A stretch of DNA of 64,000 bases from Oricola nitratireducens. GTDB lineage: Bacteria; Pseudomonadota; Alphaproteobacteria; Rhizobiales; Rhizobiaceae. Under the pieces are notes generated by a model. It searched no databases. It saw nothing but the letters and a program-made list of their open reading frames with translations, and was not told where the DNA came from. Every line of letters starts with the position of its first letter. Position 1 is the first letter of the stretch. Shown one piece after another: positions 58,865 through 64,000 of the stretch. Location: NCBI RefSeq assembly GCF_014904745.1, contig NZ_JACZCS010000002.1, positions 1-64,000 on the forward strand. The letters are read 5' to 3'. A program made the position numbers and the translations under genes.

Positions 58865-60310
58865 ATGCGGAGCTTGAAGGATGCATCCCTGCTGAAACAG
58901 CAGGCATTTGTCGACGGGGTGTTCAGGGGCGAGCCGATCTTGCCGGTGACCAACCCGGCCAATGGCGATCTCATCGCATCCGTCCCGGAGTTCGGTGCAG
59001 CGGAAGCCGAGCGTGCCGTCGAGGCGGCCGCGGCGGCATTCAAGCCCTGGGCCGGTAAAACGGCCAAGGAGCGGAGCGCGGTCTTGCGGCGCTGGTTCGA
59101 TCTGGTCGTCGCCAATCGCGAGGATCTGGCGACCATCCTGACCAGCGAACAGGGCAAGCCATACGCCGAAGCGCTGGGCGAGATCGATTACGCGGCATCG
59201 TATATCGAGTTCTATGCCGAGGAAGCCAAGCGGGTTGCGGGCGAAATCCTTCCGTCGCACCGCGCCGACGCGCGCATCACCGTGTTCCGCCAGCCGATCG
59301 GCGTGGTGGCCGCGATTACTCCGTGGAATTTCCCGGCGGCGATGATCACTCGCAAGATCGCGCCGGCGCTCGCCGTCGGCTGCACGGTCGTGGTCAAGCC
59401 CGCGCCCGAGACCCCGCTGACCGCGCTGGCGCTCGCCGAGCTCGCGCACCGTGCCGGTTTTCCCGCCGGGACCGTGAATGTCATCACCGGCGACGCGATC
59501 GCCATCGGCAAGGTCCTGACCACGCATCCCAAGGTCCGCCTGGTCGGCTTCACCGGGTCGACGCCGGTCGGCAAGATCCTGATGCAGCAGGCCTCCAGCA
59601 CGGTGAAGAAGGTCGCGCTGGAGCTGGGCGGTAACGCACCTTTCATCGTATTCGACGATGCCGATGTCGACGCCGCCGTCGAGGGGGCGATGGTCTCCAA
59701 GTATCGCAACATGGGGCAGACCTGCGTCTGTACGAACCGTATCTACGCGCAGGCCGGCATTCATGACCGTTTCGTCGCGAAGCTCGTCGAGCGCGTGCGC
59801 GATCTGGCGGTCGGCGACGGTTTCGGCGAAGGGGTGGTGCAGGGGCCGTTGATCACGCAGGCCGCGGTTTCGAAAGTCGAGGCGCATATTTCCGATGCCA
59901 TCGCCAAGGGCGCGTCGGTGGTGACCGGCGGCAACCGGCACGCGCTTGGGCACACCTTTTTCGAGCCGACCCTTTTGACCGGCGCACGTGCCGACATGCA
60001 ACTGGCCCGCGAAGAAACGTTCGGGCCGCTGGCGGCCGTGTTTAAATTCGACACCGAAGATGAGGTCGTGGCGGCTGCCAATGACACCGACAGCGGCTTG
60101 GCCGCCTACTTTTACACGCGCGACGTCGGTCGGATCTTCCGTGTGATGGAAAACCTCGAATACGGCATGGTCGGCGTCAACACGGGCCTGATCTCCACCG
60201 AGCTGGCACCCTTCGGCGGTATCAAGGAAAGCGGCAATTCCCGCGAGGGCTCGCATCACGGCATCGAGGAATTCACCGAGCTAAAATATGGCTGCATCGC
60301 GGGGCTGTAG
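58865..60310 (+). CDS. gabD: Succinate-semialdehyde dehydrogenase (GabD-type)
   Basis: Oxidises succinate (or glutarate) semialdehyde to the dicarboxylate with NAD(P); 481 aa, full length. Motifs are ITPWNFPAAMITRKIAPALA, VGFTGSTPVGKILMQQ, LELGGNAPFIVFDDADVDA with catalytic Glu, GQTCVCTNRIY with catalytic Cys (the neighbouring CVC pair is the redox-sensitive form seen in GabD), and EETFGPLAAVFKFDTEDE. ATG 58865 starts 4 bases after the gabT stop. Together the pair channels omega-amino acids into the citric acid cycle. No dedicated GABA transporter is beside them, so uptake is presumably by other systems. Confidence 0.92.
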   Translation: MRSLKDASLLKQQAFVDGVFRGEPILPVTNPANGDLIASVPEFGAAEAERAVEAAAAAFKPWAGKTAKERSAVLRRWFDLVVANREDLATILTSEQGKPYAEALGEIDYAASYIEFYAEEAKRVAGEILPSHRADARITVFRQPIGVVAAITPWNFPAAMITRKIAPALAVGCTVVVKPAPETPLTALALAELAHRAGFPAGTVNVITGDAIAIGKVLTTHPKVRLVGFTGSTPVGKILMQQASSTVKKVALELGGNAPFIVFDDADVDAAVEGAMVSKYRNMGQTCVCTNRIYAQAGIHDRFVAKLVERVRDLAVGDGFGEGVVQGPLITQAAVSKVEAHISDAIAKGASVVTGGNRHALGHTFFEPTLLTGARADMQLAREETFGPLAAVFKFDTEDEVVAAANDTDSGLAAYFYTRDVGRIFRVMENLEYGMVGVNTGLISTELAPFGGIKESGNSREGSHHGIEEFTELKYGCIAGL

Positions 60311-60599
60311 GATATCAGCCAACGCGGCCGCGCCTTTTCCCGGTGATTGGAGCTGCCTGCCGGACCGCATTGTGCGCCAGCCATGTGATCCAGATTCGGG
60401 TACGGCGTTGGGCGTCAGACCGAGCGAAGACTATTCATAATGTCGGCTGTTGGCCCGATGTGGCCGCCTTTTCGGGACGCAATATGTCCGGAACGGGTCG
60501 ATTTCGTTGATTGACGCGCCTCGAAGAGCGGATCGCTGCCTTCCGGCGTGCGTCTATCGCGGCAGCTCCTCACAAGCCGTTACCGTGATATCGCCGTTC
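60311..60599. other. Intergenic stretch after gabD
   Basis: No gene recognised. Together with the regulator remnant and the following 440 bases it forms an approximately 850-base gap before the flavin-protein operon. Confidence 0.4.
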
Positions 60600-60719
60600 A
60601 AGCATATTTCCTTCGACCTCTCGGCGTCGATCCTTTCGGTCGTTTTTCCGAGCCGGCGTCTCGTCTCGCCGACGACCCGTGCCTTTCTGGAATTCCTCAA
60701 CGAAATTTGCCGTCAATGA
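60600..60719 (+). pseudogene. C-terminal tail remnant of a LysR-family regulator
   Basis: The frame ending at 60719 gives ILSVVFPSRRLVSPTTRAFL followed by EFLNEI, the standard end of LysR effector domains (compare YPHRRHLSPKVRAFIDFL in relatives). Upstream the same frame shows no winged helix and has no sensible start, so only the end of the gene survives. It was probably a regulator of the neighbouring genes before decay. Confidence 0.5.
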
Positions 60720-61158
60720 GAATTTTCATAAGCTCCCCCCGCACATTTACGGTGGACCGCATCAGAACTGGGCCGGCAAGGTTCGGTTGCGCAGCGAGGC
60801 ATGGATCTTCGTTTCGGGGACTTCTTAAACGGAATACGCCCCCACCGGGCATTTGGCGCAATGCGAGGGAAGTTCGTTTGGGGGCCAAGGCCGAGCACTG
60901 CTTGGGCGGACGACGCGGCCATCGGAAAGAAATGTTCTATCACCTCCGTCGTAGCCAGACGAATGCTGGACCGATCACAGTATCAACTCCGAGGAAGAGT
61001 TCCCCTCTCCGCCAGCCTCCTCGTAATTTGTCTCCCAATCGGAATTGGCGCGGCAATCGTCGCGCACGGCGCCCTTTTCCGGGCTGTCAGCGAATTGTCA
61101 TTTGAGGGCCGGTACTTTCGGGAAACTGACGACTCAGATTTTCCGAAAGGAGGTGCCC
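60720..61158. other. Leader region before the flavinylation operon
   Basis: No convincing gene; open frames on both strands look like chance. The region presumably contains the promoter for the three flavin-electron-transfer genes. AAAGGAGG at 61146-61153 is the ribosome site of the first. Confidence 0.4.
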
Positions 61159-61596
61159 ATGCGAAAGGCACACCGCTACTCGACGATCGTCTCGACGCTT
61201 GCTCTCGTGCCGTATCTGGCGGGAACGGACATGGCATCGTCTGCGCCGACCAGAGCCAGCGTGACGGCTGTGCCGCAGGACGCGGTCACGATTCCCGTCG
61301 CCACGCGGCGGGGATTCGCAGACGGCCAGTATACGGGCGCCACGTTCGATGCCTATTACGGCCAGGTCCAGACACGCGTGAACATTCGCGGCGGGCAGAT
61401 CGTCTCGATCGATGTCCTGGACTATCCGAACCACACGGGGACAAGCCGTTACATCAACCGCCAGGCGCTGCCGATGCTGAAGCGGCAGGTAGTCCGGGCG
61501 CAGGATATCCGGGTCAACATGGTTTCCGGCGCCACGCTCACCAGCACGGCGTTCCTGCGTTCCGTCTATTCCGCGCTGACAAAGGCGGGGTACTGA
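61159..61596 (+). CDS. Exported FMN-binding domain protein (covalently flavinylated)
   Basis: Small extracytoplasmic electron carrier, 145 aa. A signal peptide occupies about the first 25-28 residues (YSTIVSTLALVPYLAG). The FMN-binding domain follows, with DGQYTGATFDAYYGQVQTRV and IVSIDVLDYPNHTG. The flavinylation motif VSGATLTS lies near the end; the last Thr of the SGATxT pattern is the expected FMN attachment site. ATG 61159 follows AAAGGAGG at ideal spacing. The next gene encodes ApbE, the enzyme that attaches FMN to this motif, 3 bases downstream. The protein should pass electrons to or from the membrane reductase encoded third. Confidence 0.88.
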   Translation: MRKAHRYSTIVSTLALVPYLAGTDMASSAPTRASVTAVPQDAVTIPVATRRGFADGQYTGATFDAYYGQVQTRVNIRGGQIVSIDVLDYPNHTGTSRYINRQALPMLKRQVVRAQDIRVNMVSGATLTSTAFLRSVYSALTKAGY

Positions 61597-61599
61597 CCC

Positions 61600-62349
61600 G
61601 TGCTGCAGGAAACCCGCCTGATCATGGGAATGCCGATCACGATCTGCATTGCCGAAGGCGGGGCAGGTGCGCGGTCGATGGCAGAGGCTTTCGGCTATTT
61701 CGACGCGGTGGACCGGCGTTTCAGCACCTACAAGGCGGACAGTGAAATCTCGGCCATGAATGCCGGGCGCCTTTGCCGCGACGCGATCAGCGCGGAGATG
61801 CGCGAGGTTCTGGCGCTGGCGGAAAAAACCAGGGTGGATAGCGACGGATATTTCGACATCCGCAGGCCCGACGGTTCGCTCGATCCATCCGGCATCGTCA
61901 AGGGCTGGGCGGTGCGCAACGCGGCCGATTTGCTGCGCGAGGCCGGCCACCGCGATTTCTTCGTCGACGCCGGCGGCGACATCCAGGCGGACGGCGTGAA
62001 CGAAGACGGGGAAGAGTGGCGCACGGGCATCCGCAATCCCTTCGCCGAGGACGAGATCATCGGCGCGGTGCGGCTCTCGAACCGGGGCATTGCGACCTCG
62101 GGCAATTATGCGCGCGGACGCCACATCTACAATCCGAGACAGCCCGGAGACGAACTCGATGACATCGTCTCCATGACCATTATCGGCGCCGACGTGCTCG
62201 AGGCAGACCGGTTCGCCACGGCCGCCTGCGCCATGGGCGCCGACGGCATCTACTTCATAGAGGAGACTGCCGGGCTCGAGGGGCTGATGGTGAATGCAGC
62301 CGGCATTTCGACGCAAACCAGCGGATTCGGAGCCTTCGAAATCCAATGA
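61600..62349 (+). CDS. apbE: FAD:protein FMN transferase
   Basis: Attaches FMN from FAD to Thr in the SGATxT motif of the partner protein, 249 aa (shorter than the exported lipoprotein form, which has about 340). Seen are MGMPITICIAE at the start, DGYFDIRRPDGSLDPSGIVK, GWAVRNAADLLREAG, FVDAGGDIQADG with the Mg-binding acids, and RGIATSGNYARGRHIYNP. It starts at GTG 61600 and has no obvious signal peptide, so it could act in the cytosol or be exported by another route. It overlaps the membrane reductase gene by 4 bases. Tight coupling of target, enzyme and reductase marks this as a dedicated flavinylation set. Confidence 0.88.
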   Translation: MLQETRLIMGMPITICIAEGGAGARSMAEAFGYFDAVDRRFSTYKADSEISAMNAGRLCRDAISAEMREVLALAEKTRVDSDGYFDIRRPDGSLDPSGIVKGWAVRNAADLLREAGHRDFFVDAGGDIQADGVNEDGEEWRTGIRNPFAEDEIIGAVRLSNRGIATSGNYARGRHIYNPRQPGDELDDIVSMTIIGADVLEADRFATAACAMGADGIYFIEETAGLEGLMVNAAGISTQTSGFGAFEIQ

Positions 62350-63863
62350 TCAAGTTTATTGACGCCCGCCTGAACCACATCACCATGTACCGGCTGGTCC
62401 TGTTCTATGTCGGCGCGTTGCTGGCCGCGGCCTTCGTGGCCGGCCTGTTCGGGATCGGATTGATCGATCCGACCGCGCTGGCGTTCACGGCCTTCTTCGT
62501 TGCCGGGATCTGCTACCTGACGAACCGCCTGTTTGCCGCGCTGTTTCGCGTGCCGGTCAATAGCGAGTCGGTCTGGATCACCGCGATCATCCTGGTCCTG
62601 ATCATGCCGCCGACAACCGCCGATGACGTGCAGGGCCTTCAGGGGCTGGCGCTGGCCTCGTTCGTGGCCGTCGCCTCCAAATTCCTGCTCGCTTTTCGCA
62701 AGCGGCATGTCTTTAATCCGGTGGCGATCGGCGTCGTCGCTTCGTCGTTTCTTCTGGACCAGCCGCCGATATGGTGGGTCGCCAGCAATCTCGCGTTGCT
62801 GCCCCTGGTCGTAATCGGCGGTCTCCTCGTTTTGCGCAAGGTGCAGCGCTTCGAGATGGTGGGCGCTTTTGTCGGCGCGAACATCATCGCGACCCTGCTG
62901 CTGGCCCGGGGCGTTCCGTATCTGCAGGCGTTAGACGAGACGCTGCGTTATTCGCCGGTTCTGTTCGCCGGATTCGCGATGCTGACGGAACCGCTGACCG
63001 CGCCTCTGCGGCGTTCCTGGCGGCTTGTGTTCGGAATCCTGGTCGGCGTCCTGTCGGCGCAAAACGTCGCCATAGGCAATTTCTATTTTTCGACCGAGCT
63101 GGCGCTGCTTGCCGGCAATCTGATGGCATTCGCGGTCAATCCGCACGGACGTTTCAGACTGACGCTTGTCGGTATCGAGAAGATCGCGACCGGCTGTTAC
63201 GACTATGTCTTCAGGTCGGACCGGTCATTGCCGTTCCGTCCGGGCCAATATGTGGACTGGACGATGAATGTGCGCTGTCCGGACGACCGCGGCAACCGCC
63301 GCCCGTTCACCATCGCCTCCGCGCCGGGCGAGCAGGCGGTGCGCCTGGGGGTCAAGTTCTATGCCCAGCCCAGCGCGTTCAAGCGTTCGCTTTTGTCGCT
63401 TCGTCCCGGCGATGTCGTTTATGCCTCGCATGTCTCGGGAGATTTCACCCTGCCGCGCGACCCGGCAGAAAAGCTGGTCTTCATTGCGGGCGGCATCGGG
63501 ATCACGCCTTTCCGCAGCATGATTCAGGACCTCATTGACCGGAGCGAAGCCCGGCCGCTGGTCCTGTTTTACGGCAACAATCGCTCCAGCGAGATCGCAT
63601 ATGCGGATGTCCTCAACAACGCCGAGCGCAAACTGGGCATCCGGACGGTCTATGCCGTCAGGGACGATCCCATCCCGGGATCCAACATGTACAAGGGCCT
63701 GATCGACGCAGACATGATCGCAAGCGAAGTGCCGGATTTCCGGGACCGGACCTTCTATGTTTCCGGTCCGAGGGCGATGGTGCTCAATTTTCGCACTGCG
63801 CTGAGGGAACTGGGCGTCGCGCGGTCGCGTATCCGCGTCGACTATTTTCCCGGCTTCGCCTGA
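62346..63863 (+). CDS. Membrane electron-transfer protein: RnfD/NqrB-like domain fused to ferredoxin-NADP reductase domain
   Basis: A 505-residue protein. The N-terminal 270 residues have about nine membrane segments in the RnfD/NqrB style (MIKFIDARLNHITMYRLVLF; SVWITAIILVLIMPP; KRHVFNPVAIGVVASS; FAGFAMLTEPLTAPLRRSWR). The C-terminal half is an FAD- and NAD(P)-binding reductase, with RPFTIASAPGEQ, HVSGDFTLPRDP, FIAGGIGITPFRSMI and FYVSGPRAMVLNFRTALREL. It should take electrons from NAD(P)H at the cytosolic side and pass them through the membrane to the FMN-binding protein outside, or the reverse. The final electron acceptor is not encoded in view. ATG 62346 overlaps apbE by 4 bases. Confidence 0.87.
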   Translation: MIKFIDARLNHITMYRLVLFYVGALLAAAFVAGLFGIGLIDPTALAFTAFFVAGICYLTNRLFAALFRVPVNSESVWITAIILVLIMPPTTADDVQGLQGLALASFVAVASKFLLAFRKRHVFNPVAIGVVASSFLLDQPPIWWVASNLALLPLVVIGGLLVLRKVQRFEMVGAFVGANIIATLLLARGVPYLQALDETLRYSPVLFAGFAMLTEPLTAPLRRSWRLVFGILVGVLSAQNVAIGNFYFSTELALLAGNLMAFAVNPHGRFRLTLVGIEKIATGCYDYVFRSDRSLPFRPGQYVDWTMNVRCPDDRGNRRPFTIASAPGEQAVRLGVKFYAQPSAFKRSLLSLRPGDVVYASHVSGDFTLPRDPAEKLVFIAGGIGITPFRSMIQDLIDRSEARPLVLFYGNNRSSEIAYADVLNNAERKLGIRTVYAVRDDPIPGSNMYKGLIDADMIASEVPDFRDRTFYVSGPRAMVLNFRTALRELGVARSRIRVDYFPGFA

Positions 63864-63875
63864 CGGGCGCTTGTT

Positions 63876-64000
63876 TCACCCCTCGACCAGGAGCGATTCG
63901 AGCTTTTCGCGCACATTTTCCGGCCAGGGTATCGAACAATGCTTGTCGAGATCGCTGGCCGCGAGAACCTGGGTGCTCGACCAGCGCTTCTGTCCGTCAA
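63876..64000 (-). CDS. C-terminal end of an unidentified gene (cut by the window edge)
   Basis: The minus-strand frame reads in from the right edge and stops at 63876, giving about 41 residues: WSSTQVLAASDLDKHCSIPW, then PENVREKLESLLVEG. It is consistent with real coding in amino-acid makeup and in being convergent with the previous gene. Too little is present to name a family. Confidence 0.4.
   Translation of the reverse strand, partial: DGQKRWSSTQVLAASDLDKHCSIPWPENVREKLESLLVEG

Noticed and set aside
60548-61105. 185-codon plus-strand open frame before the FMN-binding protein gene
   Set aside because: No ribosome site, Arg- and Pro-rich composition, no motif; it overlaps the LysR remnant in another frame.

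Overview
The window reads as a 64 kb stretch of a high-G+C alphaproteobacterial chromosome, plausibly Hyphomicrobiales or a relative. This is judged from codon use, strong GGAGG ribosome sites, many sugar-type (CUT2) ABC importers, TRAP transporters, BKACE, TcuAB and GcvA-like LysR proteins. The species cannot be fixed from the sequence. Nearly everything is uptake and oxidation of small organic acids, sugar acids and acyl-CoA compounds. No tRNA, rRNA, CRISPR array or ribosomal gene is seen.

Layout. (1) 5-8139 (+): catabolic operon 1, with an ABC ATPase, a rare double-permease fusion, SDR, 3-hydroxyacid dehydrogenase, beta-keto acid cleavage enzyme (BKACE) and two tandem SMP-30 lactonases. 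(2) 8140-9611: scar with a broken IS1182-type transposase, then a LacI-type operator pair. (3) 9612-20413 (+): operon 2, with an ATPase, two permeases, binding protein, HisD-like dehydrogenase, LacI regulator, a small vicinal-cysteine helical protein, an MBL-fold lactonase-like hydrolase, a second 3-hydroxyacid dehydrogenase and an SDR. It ends in a 27-codon stump of an OtnK-type kinase. (4) 20.6-22.9 kb: remains of an integrative element, a 3'-altered P4-type integrase fused onto a 5'-less HGGxSTG gene. (5) 22.9-26.3 kb: GntR regulator and TcuAB-like flavoprotein/iron-sulfur pair. (6) 26.3-30.5 kb: ADP-forming acyl-CoA synthetase plus acyl-CoA dehydrogenase, with a divergent LysR. (7) 30.7-38.4 kb: IclR, TRAP membrane subunits, two 3-hydroxyisobutyrate-dehydrogenase-family proteins, aldehyde dehydrogenase and a regulator with two TetR domains. 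(8) 38.4-44.3 kb: beta-oxidation set (hydratase/dehydrogenase fusion, thiolase, paired acyl-CoA dehydrogenases). (9) 44.3-49.1 kb (-): CoA ligase, thioesterase, a second copy of the vicinal-cysteine protein/MBL hydrolase pair, and a GldA-like dehydrogenase. (10) 49.2-56.0 kb (+): cupin dioxygenase-like protein, TRAP binding protein, and a third ABC importer with an ATPase-permease fusion. (11) 56.2-60.3 kb: IS6 remnant, LysR, GabT and GabD. (12) 61.2-63.9 kb: FMN-binding protein, ApbE and an RnfD-ferredoxin reductase fusion.

How it fits together. Operons 1 and 2 look like related routes in which an imported sugar-like compound or lactone is hydrolysed and oxidised to a 3-keto acid; in operon 1 BKACE would then cleave it with acetyl-CoA. 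Three near-identical sites (TTGGAAACGTTTCCAA type) mark operon 2 as the LacI regulon. Two AGAAC/GTTCT palindromes, each directly behind a sigma70-like promoter, sit between divergent genes at 34.5 and 49.1 kb. They would place TRAP subunits DctQM (33 kb) and their otherwise absent binding protein (50 kb) under one regulator. The strongest candidate for an undescribed system is the vicinal-cysteine helical protein encoded immediately before an MBL-fold hydrolase, found twice here in different operons and on opposite strands.
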